Positions 26,959 to 35,770 of a stretch of 64,000 nt of DNA are shown piece after piece (the stretch's first letter is position 1; each line of letters begins with the position of its first letter). The DNA comes from Sanguibacter suarezii NBRC 16159 (GTDB lineage: Bacteria > Actinomycetota > Actinomycetes > Actinomycetales > Cellulomonadaceae): contig NZ_BCRT01000010.1 in assembly GCF_001552735.1 (NCBI RefSeq), positions 186,001 through 250,000 on the forward strand, given 5' to 3'. The translations under genes and the position numbers were made by a program. The notes beneath the pieces were generated by a model. That model was not told where the DNA came from. It saw nothing but the letters and a program-made list of their open reading frames with translations, and did no database searches.

Positions 26959-27957
26959 TTAGCCCGCGATGGGTGGCGTAAGTCCGCTCGACGGGTGGGT
27001 GTTGCACCCTGAGCCGAGGCACCCACCTCCACCCGTGCTCGGCGGGGCCGGCGCTGGAGCGGGCTTCGCAGGCGCCGGAGCAGGCTTCGTCGTCGTGGAG
27101 CCCTCGTTGGTGGTGGTCCCACCAGTGGACGTCGACGGCTTGCTCGCTGCAGCCTTGCGGGCAGCCTCAGCAGCCGCGGCTGCCTGACGAGCTTCTTCGG
27201 CGACCCGGGCCTCTTCTGCCAGGCGTACTTCCTCGGCCAGTCGAGCCTCTTCGGCAAGACGGGCTTCCTCGGCGATCCGGGCGACCTCGGCCTGCGCCTC
27301 GGCGCTCAGACGAGCGCCCTCAGCGATCTGGAACTCGGCGAAGTCGACACCGAGCACCGTCACGGCGCTGTTGAGCGCCTTGATGTCGGCGGCCAGCAGG
27401 GACGCCTCGTCGGTGATGAGCGCGGCGTCCTCACGGGTGGAGCACTCCACCGAGACCGATGCACCGGCGACCTTGGCACGGGCGTCGGCGACGACCGTGA
27501 GCCGCTCGGCGCCGGAGGGCCGGGCCTCGACGGCTTCGATGGCTTCGACGCCCTCGCTCGCCTCGACAGCTGCGACGGTCTCGACCGCGGGGCGCTCGGC
27601 GTAGGCCGTGGTGCCCTGCTCGGCCAGCACAGCGAGATCCGGGATCCCAGCGAGGATGTCGGCGGGCAGCTCGGTGACCGTCGTGCTCTCCACGACCAGG
27701 TCGGCTGCGGCGAGAGCGTCTTCGACGAACCCGTTGGCCTCGGTGGCGCGCTCGACAGCGCTGAGGCACTGGCGCTCAGTCTCTGCGGCGTTGGCGCGGG
27801 CGTTGCCGGCCACGAACAGCAGGATCCCGCTGAGGATGATGACGAGGCCGACAGCGAGCAGGATGAGGAGCTTCTTGTTCGACGCCAACCCCCTCTTCGA
27901 GGGGCGGTCGGCATCTGGGGTCGTGGGCACATCGGGTGTGCCAGGCGTGTCGACCAT
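26959..27957 (-). CDS. Membrane-anchored coiled-coil protein
   Basis: The 332-residue protein has a charged cytoplasmic N-terminus of about 26 residues, one membrane helix (KLLILLAVGLVIILSGILLF) and a long external part. A Glu/Ala-rich coiled coil carries five or six near-copies of RLAEEA/RVAEEA (about 225-270). A Thr/Pro/Ala-rich stretch with PAPAPAKPAPAPAP resembles a wall-spanning linker. The C-terminus is GGGGCLGSGCNTHPSSG with two cysteines. No homologue is recognised. ATG 27957 is chosen since AAGGAG is 9 nt upstream; ATG 27966 is too close to it. Confidence 0.75.
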   Translation of the reverse strand: MVDTPGTPDVPTTPDADRPSKRGLASNKKLLILLAVGLVIILSGILLFVAGNARANAAETERQCLSAVERATEANGFVEDALAAADLVVESTTVTELPADILAGIPDLAVLAEQGTTAYAERPAVETVAAVEASEGVEAIEAVEARPSGAERLTVVADARAKVAGASVSVECSTREDAALITDEASLLAADIKALNSAVTVLGVDFAEFQIAEGARLSAEAQAEVARIAEEARLAEEARLAEEVRLAEEARVAEEARQAAAAAEAARKAAASKPSTSTGGTTTNEGSTTTKPAPAPAKPAPAPAPPSTGGGGCLGSGCNTHPSSGLTPPIAG

Positions 27958-28404
27958 GGTCGTCATCTCCTTCTTCACATCTGGTGGCGGGGGCGGTCGG
28001 GGACATGGCGAAAGGCGCATCTCTTCACGTCATGGAGGCCTGTCAGAAACGCGGCTTCTGCAAGAGGCAGGCTCCCCGGTCGTGCGCATGTCGGAGACGA
28101 CGGCGCCTCAGGGGTGACTGGGCCCCGATCCGGGCGGACGAGAGGCCATTACTCGAATCGGACGATCCGGGGAGGTTATGAGGACCCCACGTCGCGCTCA
28201 CTAAGTCGGCTACACATGGATCCGGAGCAAGAGTCTGCATGTCCAGCACATGGCTTCTCGCAGGGACGACATGTCGTGCACGAGGAGCAGGACTGTGCCG
28301 TGCTCGATGGGGCATTCGACGACGTAGACGACGAGCGCGTGGCGGCAGCACAGAGGAGAAGGGCGCCCTAGCAACGTTGCCGTTGGCCAGGACGCCCTTG
28401 TGGG
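27958..28404. other. Gene-free stretch before the CAU tRNA
   Basis: No gene is supported in these 447 bp. Several short frames exist but none has a ribosome site or known motif. The base composition is less GC-rich than the flanks, which may mark decayed DNA. The right end has an imperfect hairpin at 28359-28399. Confidence 0.45.
28359..28399 (-). terminator. Imperfect hairpin after the CAU tRNA
   Basis: AAGGGCG (28359-28365) pairs with CGCCCTT (28393-28399), and the intervening bases can form a second imperfect stem. It lies just downstream of the minus-strand tRNA. Confidence 0.4.
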
Positions 28405-28478
28405 TGCCCCGTGCCGGACTTGAACCGGCGACCAGTCGATTATGAGTCGATTGCTCTGACCATCTGAGCTAACAGGGC
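28405..28478 (-). tRNA. tRNA with CAT anticodon, probably tRNA-Ile2 (AUA-reading)
   Basis: The minus strand gives a 74-nt cloverleaf with acceptor GCCCTGT/ACGGGGC, anticodon stem CGACT-CATAATCG and T arm GCCGGTTCAAGTCCGGC. Automatic tools may label it tRNA-Met. The anticodon stem, variable loop and T arm are closer to bacterial tRNA-Ile2, whose CAU is modified to lysidine by TilS. An elongator tRNA-Met remains possible. CCA is not encoded. Confidence 0.85.
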
Positions 28479-28487
28479 GCGGTGGAG

Positions 28488-28493
28488 AGTGTA
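28488..28493 (-). promoter_or_regulatory. -10 element for the CAU tRNA
   Basis: TACACT on the minus strand would start transcription near 28481, 3 nt before the tRNA 5' end. Confidence 0.5.
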
Positions 28494-28537
28494 TCCGGCG
28501 GGAGGCGGGATCGGTCTGTAGATGCAACGATCATCCG

Positions 28538-29335
28538 ATGCCGAACACCTCATCACCCACAGAAACTGCCCGTGACCTCCAACAATCCACCGGATTCCGG
28601 CGTGCTGCGCGTGCTGGCTACGCCGTGAGCGGGCTGCTGCACATCCTCATCGGATGGATCGCCATCCACCTCGCGCTCACCGCGTCGTCCGAGGAGGGCG
28701 GCTCAGCCGACCAGGAAGGTGCGCTCGCCCAGCTCGGCGAGGCGCCGTGGGGCGCGGCCGTCCTGTGGTTCTCGGTCGTCGCGCTCGTGGCGCTCGCAGC
28801 GTGGCAGGCCACCGAGGCTGTCGCGGGTGGGGACGGCGCGGGCGCACGGGTCAAGGCCGCTGCCAAGGCCGTCGTCTACCTCGCGGTGGGCGTGCTCGCC
28901 TGGCAGGTGGCGCAGGGCGGGGGCTCCGGGTCCGGATCGCAGACGGGTGAGCTCATGTCCTCGGGCCTCGGCCGGGTGGCCGTCGCGGTGGCGGGGCTCG
29001 TCGTCGTGGGAGTTGGTGGCTACCACGTGTACAAGGGCGTGACCAAGAAGTTCACCGAGGACCTGCAGGGCGGGACCGCGGGCACCATCGGGCGCGGGGT
29101 CGTTGCCGTCGGGGTCGCCGGGTACGCCGCCAAGGGCGTCGCGCTGATCATCGTGGGCGTGCTCTTCGTCGTCGGCGCCGTGCAGGCAGACCCGGAGAAG
29201 GCCAGCGGCCTCGATGTGGCGCTGCGCACGCTGGCGGAGCTGCCCTTCGGCAAGGTGCTGCTCGCTGTGGTCGCCCTGGGCTTCGTCGCGTACGGGATCT
29301 ACTCCTTCGCCCGGGCGCGGTTCGCGCGGATGTGA
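28538..29335 (+). CDS. DUF1206 membrane protein
   Basis: The 265-residue integral membrane protein shows three weak internal repeats of two helices each, near 26-85, 105-165 and 185-260. Each starts around a GYxxxGLLHxxIG- or GYAAKGVALIIVG-like segment. This is the DUF1206 layout, common in actinobacteria and of unknown function. ATG 28538 has no ribosome site; AACGAT ends 7 nt before it, a weak leaderless signal. Confidence 0.85.
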   Translation: MPNTSSPTETARDLQQSTGFRRAARAGYAVSGLLHILIGWIAIHLALTASSEEGGSADQEGALAQLGEAPWGAAVLWFSVVALVALAAWQATEAVAGGDGAGARVKAAAKAVVYLAVGVLAWQVAQGGGSGSGSQTGELMSSGLGRVAVAVAGLVVVGVGGYHVYKGVTKKFTEDLQGGTAGTIGRGVVAVGVAGYAAKGVALIIVGVLFVVGAVQADPEKASGLDVALRTLAELPFGKVLLAVVALGFVAYGIYSFARARFARM

Positions 29336-29404
29336 TCTGCAGATCTGAGCGGATGGCTCGCGCGGATGTGACAGGGACGTGGCTGGTCATGAAACAATAG
29401 GCGC

Positions 29405-29893
29405 ATGGCTATCCGTGAGATCCGCGTCATCCCCGATCCCGTCCTTCGCACCCCGTGCGAGGAGATCACGGTGATCGACGACCGGGTCAGGAGCCTCGTC
29501 GAGGACCTCGTGGAGACCGTCGACCACGACGGCCGCGCGGGCCTCGCTGCGAACCAGATCGGCGTGAGCCTGCGAGCCTTCTCGTGGAACATCGATGACG
29601 AGATCGGCTACGTCCTCAACCCGAAGATCGTCGAGCTCTCCGAGGACGAGTACCAGGACGGCGACGAGGGCTGCCTGTCGGTCCCCGGGCTCTGGTACCC
29701 GACCAAGCGCGCGTGGTACGCCCGCGTGGAGGGCATCGACCTGGACGGCAACAAGGTCGTGGTGGAGGGGACCGAGCTCATGGCCCGGTGCCTGCAGCAC
29801 GAGGTGGACCACCTCGACGGCCACCTGTACCTCGACCGCCTCGAGCGGGCCACCCGCAAGAAGGCCATGCGGGAGTTGCGCGAGTCTCTCTGA
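29405..29893 (+). CDS. def: Peptide deformylase
   Basis: This metalloenzyme removes the N-formyl group from new proteins. The 162-residue sequence has all three motifs: GLAANQIG at 46-53, EGCLS with Cys 90 as metal ligand, and QHEVDH at 131-136 with His 132, His 136 and catalytic Glu 133. ATG 29405 has no ribosome site. AACAAT at 29393-29398 sits at leaderless spacing but lacks the first T of the -10 consensus. Confidence 0.96.
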   Translation: MAIREIRVIPDPVLRTPCEEITVIDDRVRSLVEDLVETVDHDGRAGLAANQIGVSLRAFSWNIDDEIGYVLNPKIVELSEDEYQDGDEGCLSVPGLWYPTKRAWYARVEGIDLDGNKVVVEGTELMARCLQHEVDHLDGHLYLDRLERATRKKAMRELRESL

Positions 29894-30045
29894 GCGGGGC
29901 TTTGGACCGGTACGCCACGCTGGTCATCAGACGTGATCTACGGCATGATGTGGCACAGCAGTTCCGATAAACCGTGATGTACATGCAGTCGCCCGGTTGA
30001 TAGAGGTCGTTGGGGAAGACGAATCTCTACTCTGGGAGGGACAAC

Positions 30046-30546
30046 ATGGCTGGTGCTATCACCCGCGGTGTGTTTTTTGTGCACTCGTCTCCACGAGCGC
30101 TCTGCCCGCACCTCGAGTGGGCAGCGAGCAACGTCCTCGGCACCGCCGTGACGCTCGACTGGATCGAGCAGCCTGCTGCGCCCGGACTCTACCGGGCGGA
30201 GTACACCTGGCAGGGCCAGCAGGGCTCTGGGTCGCGCCTGGCGTCAGCCCTGCGCGGCTGGACCCACCTGCGCTACGAGGTCACCGAAGAGGCCAGCCAC
30301 GGCTCCGACGGTTCTCGCTGGAGCCACACTCCCGAGCTGGGCATCTTCCACGCCTCCACCGACGTGCACGGCAACATCGTCATCCCCGAGGACCGTGTCC
30401 GCGCGGCGCTGGAGTTCGCCCACGACCCGCGGCGCATGCGTGACGAGCTCGACCTCGCCCTCGGGCAGGCCTGGGACGACGAGCTGGAACCCTTCCGCTA
30501 CGCCGGCGCCGGAGCGCCCGTCCGCTGGCTGCACCGCGTCGGCTGA
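30046..30546 (+). CDS. DUF3145 protein
   Basis: The 166-residue protein starts MAGAITRGVFFVHSSPRALC, a typical DUF3145 N-terminus, and contains CPHLEWAASNVLG, LDWIEQPAAPGLYRAEYTW and WDDELEPFRYAG. The family is actinobacterial, soluble and uncharacterised, and is often found next to the fab cluster, as here. GGAGG lies 7 nt before ATG 30046. Confidence 0.88.
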   Translation: MAGAITRGVFFVHSSPRALCPHLEWAASNVLGTAVTLDWIEQPAAPGLYRAEYTWQGQQGSGSRLASALRGWTHLRYEVTEEASHGSDGSRWSHTPELGIFHASTDVHGNIVIPEDRVRAALEFAHDPRRMRDELDLALGQAWDDELEPFRYAGAGAPVRWLHRVG

Positions 30547-30567
30547 GGGCAGCGGAACCACACGAGA

Positions 30568-30609
30568 ACGACGAAGGGGCGGACCCGGCCGGGTCCGCCC
30601 CTTCGTCGT
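30568..30609. terminator. Bidirectional terminator, DUF3145 / fabF
   Basis: A perfect 19-bp stem (30568-30586 with 30591-30609) closes a GGCC tetraloop, midway between the two convergent stop codons. Confidence 0.88.
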
Positions 30610-30619
30610 GCGTCGAGCC

Positions 30620-31864
30620 TCAGGCGTTCGTGACCACCAGGGCCACGTTGTGCCCGCCGAAGCCGAAGGAGTTGTTGATCGCCGCGATGTCACCCGTGGG
30701 CAGCGCGCGCGGGGTGTCCCGGACCAGGTCGAGGGTGAGCTCGGGGTCGGGGTTGGCGACGTTGATCGTCGGGGGAGCCTGGCGGTGGTGCACGGCGAGG
30801 ACGGTGAACACCGTCTCCAGCGCCCCCGCGCCACCGAGCAGGTGACCCGTCATGGACTTCGTGGCCGAGAGCGCCACGCGGTCCGCTGCGGACCCCACGA
30901 CAGCGCTCACCGAGCGAGCCTCGATGAGGTCGCCCACGACCGTGGAGGTCGCGTGGGCGTTGACGTGCACGACGTCCGCCGCGGTCACCTGAGCGTCCTC
31001 CAGGGCTGCGCCCATGGCGCGGATCTGGCCGGCGCCCGTGGGCTCGGGGGAGGTGATGTGGTAGCCGTCGGCGGTCAGGCCGAGACCGGCGACCCGGGCG
31101 TAGACGCGCGCACCGCGGGCTGCGGCGTGGTCAGCGGCCTCGAGCACGACGACGGCCGCACCCTCACCGATGACGAAGCCGTCGCGGTCGACGTCGTAGG
31201 GGCGCGAGGCGCCCGCCGGGTCGTCGTTGCGCAGGGACAGCGTGCGGGAGGCGGCGAAGGCGGAGATCGGCATGGGGTGCACGGTCGCCTCGGTGCCGCC
31301 GGCGATGACGACGTCGGCACGGCCGGAGCGGATCATCTCGACGCCGTAGGCGATGGCCTCGGCGCCGGAGGCGCAGGCGGAGACGAGGGCGTGCGCGCCG
31401 GCGCGAGCACCGAACTCGAGGGAGACGTAGGCGGTGGGGGAGTTGGGCATGAGCATGGGCACGGTCATCGGCAGGACCCGACGAGCACCCTTCTCACGCA
31501 GGGTGTCCCAGGCGTCCAGGGTGGTCCAGATGCCGCCGATGCCGGAGGAGACCACGGAGCCGATGCGGTCGCCGTCGAGCTCGGGGGAGCCGGCGTCGGC
31601 CCAGGCCTCGCGGGCGGCGATGATGGCGTACTGCGCCGAGGGGTCCATGCGCTTCATCTCAGGACGAGCGAGCACCTCCTCGGGCTTGACCTTGATGGTC
31701 GCAGCAAAGTTGACGGGCATGCCGTAGGTCTCGGCCCAGTCGTTGTCGAGGGTCCGGGCACCGGACTCGCCAGCAAGGGCGGCGGCCCAGGTCGATGCCA
31801 CATCGCCGCCGAGCGGCGTGGTGGCACCAAGGCCGGTGACGACGACGTCGCGAACGTTGGTCAT
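30620..31864 (-). CDS. fabF: 3-oxoacyl-ACP synthase II
   Basis: This condensing enzyme elongates acyl-ACP with malonyl-ACP in type II fatty-acid synthesis. The 414-residue thiolase-fold protein has the catalytic triad Cys 164 (VSACASGAEA), His 304 (VNAHATST) and His 341 (MTGHLLGGAG). It is last in fasR-fabD-fabH-acpP-fabF, 121 bp after acpP with a hairpin between. TCCTGGGGAT-type context makes the ribosome site moderate (AGGAG is near ATG 31864). Confidence 0.95.
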   Translation of the reverse strand: MTNVRDVVVTGLGATTPLGGDVASTWAAALAGESGARTLDNDWAETYGMPVNFAATIKVKPEEVLARPEMKRMDPSAQYAIIAAREAWADAGSPELDGDRIGSVVSSGIGGIWTTLDAWDTLREKGARRVLPMTVPMLMPNSPTAYVSLEFGARAGAHALVSACASGAEAIAYGVEMIRSGRADVVIAGGTEATVHPMPISAFAASRTLSLRNDDPAGASRPYDVDRDGFVIGEGAAVVVLEAADHAAARGARVYARVAGLGLTADGYHITSPEPTGAGQIRAMGAALEDAQVTAADVVHVNAHATSTVVGDLIEARSVSAVVGSAADRVALSATKSMTGHLLGGAGALETVFTVLAVHHRQAPPTINVANPDPELTLDLVRDTPRALPTGDIAAINNSFGFGGHNVALVVTNA

Positions 31865-31935
31865 GGGAACTCCTGGGGATCGTGGACGGTGCCCGAGCGG
31901 GGCTGGTGGAGCAGGTGGCGCAGTCGAGCTGGGGG

Positions 31936-31972
31936 CGCTGGGACGGTGCCGGTGAACCGGCCCGTCCCAGCG
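31936..31972 (-). terminator. Intra-operon hairpin between acpP and fabF
   Basis: An 11-bp stem (31936-31946 with 31962-31972) plus an inner 5-bp stem (31948-31952 with 31957-31961) and a TGAA loop lie 13 bp beyond the acpP stop. It is probably a leaky terminator or 3' stabiliser that raises ACP above FabF. Confidence 0.7.
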
Positions 31973-31985
31973 GGTCAGGCGTGGA

Positions 31986-32234
31986 TCAGGCCTGGGCGCC
32001 GGTGATGAAGGTCACCGCGTCGCCGACGGTCGCGAGGTTCTTGACCTCGTCGTCGGGGATGGTCACGGAGAACTTGTCCTCGGCGTGGGTCACGATGGTC
32101 ATCATCGAGAGGGAGTCGATGTCGAGGTCGTCGGTGAAGGACTTCTCCGAGGTGACCGAGTCAGCGGGCAGGCCGGTCTCCTCAGCAACGATCTCGGCGA
32201 GGCCTGCGAGGACATCAGCTTCGGTGAAAGCCAT
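31986..32234 (-). CDS. acpP: Acyl carrier protein
   Basis: The 82-residue ACP carries growing acyl chains on 4'-phosphopantetheine. The attachment site is Ser 41 in DDLDIDSLSMM, and the protein is acidic and helical as expected. AAGGAG lies 7 nt before ATG 32234. Priming of Ser 41 requires a holo-ACP synthase; the PPTase at 61753 is a different (Sfp-like) type, so AcpS is probably encoded elsewhere. Confidence 0.96.
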   Translation of the reverse strand: MAFTEADVLAGLAEIVAEETGLPADSVTSEKSFTDDLDIDSLSMMTIVTHAEDKFSVTIPDDEVKNLATVGDAVTFITGAQA

Positions 32235-32301
32235 GGGTGTTTCTCCTTGTGTGTGGTGATGAGTGACGTGCGGGAGGGAAAGAAGAACGTACGGGGGAAA
32301 C

Positions 32302-33306
32302 TTACGGCAGAACGACGACCTGAGCGGCATAGACGAGCCCGGCGCCGAAGCCGATCTGCAGGGCCAGGTCGCCCGACTTCGCCGCGCCCTCGCGGAGCAG
32401 ACGCTCCGCGGCGAGCGGGATGGACGCGGCTGAGGTGTTGCCGGTGTCGGCGATGTCACGTGCCACGACCACCGTCTCAGGCAGCTTGAGCTGCTTGATG
32501 AACTGGTCGATGATGCGCATGTTCGCTTGGTGCGGGATGAACACCTGGATCTGGTCGGCGGTGACGCCCGCCGCGTCGAGGGCCTGCTGGGCGATGACCG
32601 GCATCTGGAAGCTGGCCCACTTGAAGACGGGCTGGCCCTCCTGGCGCAGGGTCGGCCAGCCGAGCTCGGGGTTCTCCTTGAGCTCGCTCCAGCTGTGCGT
32701 CTGACGGATCGTCTGAGCCTTCGAGCCGTCCGAGCCCCAGACGGTCGGGCCGATGCCGGGGAAGTCGGAGGGGCCCACGACCGCCGCACCCGCGCCGTCG
32801 CCGAGCAGGAAGGAGATGGAGCGGTCGGTCGGGTCGATGAAGTCGCTCATCTTCTCCGCGCCGATGACCAGCACGTTGCGGGCCGCGCCGGAGCGCACGA
32901 GCGCGTCGGCCTGGCCGATGGCGTAGGCATACCCGGCGCAGGCGGCGGAGATGTCGTAGGCAGCGGCCGGGGTCGCGCCCAGCCGGTCGGCGATGACCGC
33001 GGCGGCAGACGGCGTCTGGTGGAAGTAGGTGACCGTGGAGACGATGACGGCGTCGATGTCCGCACCGGTCAGCCCGGCGGCGTCGAGGGCCTTGCGGGCG
33101 GCCGCCTCGGAGAGGTCGAGCACCGACGTCTGCGCACCGGCGCGGCGGCGGGTGATGATCCCGGTCCGCTGGCGGATCCACTCGTCGGAGGAGTCGATGG
33201 GCCCGGCGATGTCGTCGTTGGTCACGACGAGCTCCCCACGCTCGGCGCCGATCCCCAGGATGCGGGAGAACTGCGGGCCGGTGGACTGCTTGAGCTGGAT
33301 GGTCAC
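32302..33306 (-). CDS. fabH: 3-oxoacyl-ACP synthase III
   Basis: FabH starts fatty-acid synthesis by condensing an acyl-CoA primer with malonyl-ACP; in actinobacteria the primers are often branched. The 334-residue protein has Cys 123 (ISAACAGYAY), His 259 (FIPHQANMRI) and Asn 290 (DTGNTSAAS). GTG 33306 overlaps the fabD stop (GTGA). Primer preference cannot be read from sequence by eye. Confidence 0.95.
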   Translation of the reverse strand: MTIQLKQSTGPQFSRILGIGAERGELVVTNDDIAGPIDSSDEWIRQRTGIITRRRAGAQTSVLDLSEAAARKALDAAGLTGADIDAVIVSTVTYFHQTPSAAAVIADRLGATPAAAYDISAACAGYAYAIGQADALVRSGAARNVLVIGAEKMSDFIDPTDRSISFLLGDGAGAAVVGPSDFPGIGPTVWGSDGSKAQTIRQTHSWSELKENPELGWPTLRQEGQPVFKWASFQMPVIAQQALDAAGVTADQIQVFIPHQANMRIIDQFIKQLKLPETVVVARDIADTGNTSAASIPLAAERLLREGAAKSGDLALQIGFGAGLVYAAQVVVLP

Positions 33307-34313
33307 TTGGAGTCCTCTTCCGGCGAGCTGGTGGTGGTGGCACGTGCCCCGACGGTGGAGTGCCGGGCGACGAGGTCGCGGGCCGCGTCGAGGTCAGCGG
33401 GCGACTTGATGGCGACGGTCTCCACTCCCGGGAGGGAGCGACGGGCCAGGCCCGTCAGGACCCCACCCGGTGCGAGCTCGAGCAGGCCCGTCACCCCGAG
33501 GGCGATGAGCTGCTCCTGGCACAGGTCCCAGCGCACCGGCGCGACGATCTGCTGGGCGAGGCGGGCGAGAACGTCCTGGTGGGCGCCGAAGGGGCCACCG
33601 GTGCGCGCGGCGTCGAGCTGGGCGTAGGAGGCGCCGTCGGCGTTGGACAGCAGCGTCAGGGACGGGTCCTGGGCCGGCCACCCGGCAGCCACCGGGGCGA
33701 AGGCGTCCAGCGCCGACTGCATGAAGGGGGTGTGGAAGGCGCCGGCGACCTGAAGGGCGATGACCCGTGCCTTGGCCGGGGGAGCGGCGGCCAGCGCGGC
33801 CAGCCCCTCGAAGGACCCGGCTGCCACGACCTGGCCGGTGCTGTTGACGTTGGCCGGGAAGAGCCCGGCGGCCTCGATCGCCGCGAGCACCTCGCCCGGG
33901 TCGCCGCCGACGACGGCGCTCATGCCGGTCGGGGTGGCGGCCGCGGCCTGCGCCATGAGCTGGGCGCGGGAGGTCACCAGGCCGACCGCACCGGCGTCGT
34001 CGAACACGCCGGCGGCGGCGGCGGCGGCGAACTCGCCGACGGAGTGGCCGGCGGTGACGTCCACGACGTCCGCCGCGGCTGCGCCGTCGAGCAGGGCGCG
34101 CAGCGCGATCAGCGACGACGAGACGATGAGGGGCTGGGCGACGGCCGTGTCCCGGATCGTGTCCGCGTCAGAGACGGTGCCGTGCGCGAGCAGGTCGATG
34201 CCGGAGGCCTGGGAGAAGGACGCCAGCTGGTCGGCGACGCCGGGCAGCTCGAGCCACGGGGCGAGCATTGCGGGGGACTGTGAGCCCTGTCCAGGGCATA
34301 CGACGGCAAGCAC
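33303..34313 (-). CDS. fabD: Malonyl-CoA:ACP transacylase
   Basis: FabD loads malonyl groups onto ACP. The 336-residue protein shows PGQGSQ at 7-12, the nucleophilic Ser 91 in AGHSVGEF and His 194 in GAFHTPFMQSAL. The start is GTG 34313, which has no ribosome site nearby. Its stop overlaps fabH. Confidence 0.94.
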   Translation of the reverse strand: MLAVVCPGQGSQSPAMLAPWLELPGVADQLASFSQASGIDLLAHGTVSDADTIRDTAVAQPLIVSSSLIALRALLDGAAAADVVDVTAGHSVGEFAAAAAAGVFDDAGAVGLVTSRAQLMAQAAAATPTGMSAVVGGDPGEVLAAIEAAGLFPANVNSTGQVVAAGSFEGLAALAAAPPAKARVIALQVAGAFHTPFMQSALDAFAPVAAGWPAQDPSLTLLSNADGASYAQLDAARTGGPFGAHQDVLARLAQQIVAPVRWDLCQEQLIALGVTGLLELAPGGVLTGLARRSLPGVETVAIKSPADLDAARDLVARHSTVGARATTTSSPEEDSK

Positions 34314-34458
34314 GGTCTAACTCTGCCCGATCTGCTAGGGGGGCGGGCCGTCACGACCCGCACGAAGTGTTTCTCTGGTGATTGTGCATAACCTACAAGA
34401 AGGCGCCGATCCGCCGGGTGACTGTCCATCCTGGCGCCCTGCGCCACCCGGCGCGGAC

Positions 34459-35646
34459 CTACCGGCTCGTGGAGAGCCGCCCCACCGCCAGGGCCACCTG
34501 GAGCACGAAGGACTCCCGCGCGTCGAGCGGGTCCCAGCCGGTGAGCTCGGCGACCTTGCGCAGACGGTAGCGCACCGTGTTGGGGTGGACATAGAGGTCA
34601 CGGGCGGCGGCCTCGAGGGACCGTCCGGTGGCCAGGTAGGCCGAGAGCGTCTCCAGGACCGCGCCCGTCGCCTCGAAGAGCGGGGTGTAGGCCTGGCGGA
34701 CCAGGGTGCGGCGTGCCTCGTGGTCGCCGGTGAGCACGCGCTCGGGGAGCAGCTCGTCGGCGAGCACCGGGCGCGGTGCCTGCGGCCACGCGGGAGCGGC
34801 CCGCAGCCCGGCGAGGGCCGCCGCGGCCGACCGCGGCGCGTCCTCGAGGCCGGGCATGGCCGGCCCGATGATGACCGGACCGGGTCCGAACCGGGGCAGC
34901 AGCGAGTTCGCGGCGGCGACGAGGTCACCCTCGCCACCCAGCACGAGCACGATCCGGTCGCCCTGGATCCCCACGAGAGCGTCGGCGGCCGCGCGCCGGG
35001 TGACGCGGCGCAGCTCGGCCGCGCGCACGTCGTCGAGCGGTGAGGTGGTGGTGCCGACCATGACGAGGACGGAGCCGTGGCCGGTCCAGCCCAGCGCGGC
35101 GACCCGGGAGCGCACGGAGTTGTCGCTGTCCCCGCGGATGATCGCGTCGACGACGAGCGCCTCCAGGCGGGCGTCCCAGGCGCCGCGCACCTCTGCGGCC
35201 CGGGCGTAGACCTCGGCGGCGGAGAAGGCGACCTCGCGGGAGTACCGCAGCACGGCCTCACGCAGGTCCCGCTCCCCGCCCGGGATGGCGAGCTGGTCGC
35301 TGTGGGTCTCCACGACCTCGACGACGATGCGCACGAGCTGGAGGGTGTGCTGCAGGGAGATGGACCGGGTGAGGTCGGTCGGCGCGGCGGCGAAGATGTC
35401 GCTCACGGCGTGCGGAGAGCTGGCCGGGTCGGCGAACCAGGTGACGAAGGCGGTGATGCCGGACTGGGCGACCAGGCCCACCCAGGACCGGTCCTCGCCG
35501 GGCAGCTCCCGGTACCAGGGCAGCTCGTCGTCGAGGCGGCGCAGCGCGGCTGCGGTGAGCAGACCGCTGCCGTCGCGGACCCGCTGGAGGGTCGTGGGGC
35601 CGGTCGGCGTCGAGGCGGCAGTCGCGTTCTTCGCAGCGGAGGGCAT
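34459..35646 (-). CDS. fasR: PucR-family regulator FasR
   Basis: In Streptomyces the regulator encoded directly upstream of fabD (FasR) activates the fab operon, and gene order here is the same. The 395-residue protein has an N-terminal sensory region, a GGDEF-like central domain typical of PucR proteins, and a C-terminal helix-turn-helix (LEAAARDLYVHPNTVRYRLR). ATG 35646 is chosen because TATGCT ends 7 nt upstream, which indicates a leaderless message. Confidence 0.88.
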   Translation of the reverse strand: MPSAAKNATAASTPTGPTTLQRVRDGSGLLTAAALRRLDDELPWYRELPGEDRSWVGLVAQSGITAFVTWFADPASSPHAVSDIFAAAPTDLTRSISLQHTLQLVRIVVEVVETHSDQLAIPGGERDLREAVLRYSREVAFSAAEVYARAAEVRGAWDARLEALVVDAIIRGDSDNSVRSRVAALGWTGHGSVLVMVGTTTSPLDDVRAAELRRVTRRAAADALVGIQGDRIVLVLGGEGDLVAAANSLLPRFGPGPVIIGPAMPGLEDAPRSAAAALAGLRAAPAWPQAPRPVLADELLPERVLTGDHEARRTLVRQAYTPLFEATGAVLETLSAYLATGRSLEAAARDLYVHPNTVRYRLRKVAELTGWDPLDARESFVLQVALAVGRLSTSR

Positions 35647-35652
35647 GCACCG

Positions 35653-35658
35653 AGCATA
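35653..35658 (-). promoter_or_regulatory. -10 element for leaderless fasR
   Basis: TATGCT on the minus strand ends 7 nt before ATG 35646. Confidence 0.65.
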
Positions 35659-35758
35659 CGGCGTCCGTTGTGGGGAACTGACAAAACTAGGGGCGTTTGC
35701 GGAGTGTCGCGTATCTCGCAATCCGGTCATGCTCTCTGTGCGGGCCCCGACGAACGGC

Positions 35759-35764
35759 TATCGT
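35759..35764 (+). promoter_or_regulatory. -10 element for leaderless gene at 35771
   Basis: TATCGT ends 7 nt before ATG 35771; no ribosome site is seen. Confidence 0.6.
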
Positions 35765-35770
35765 CGGCGT

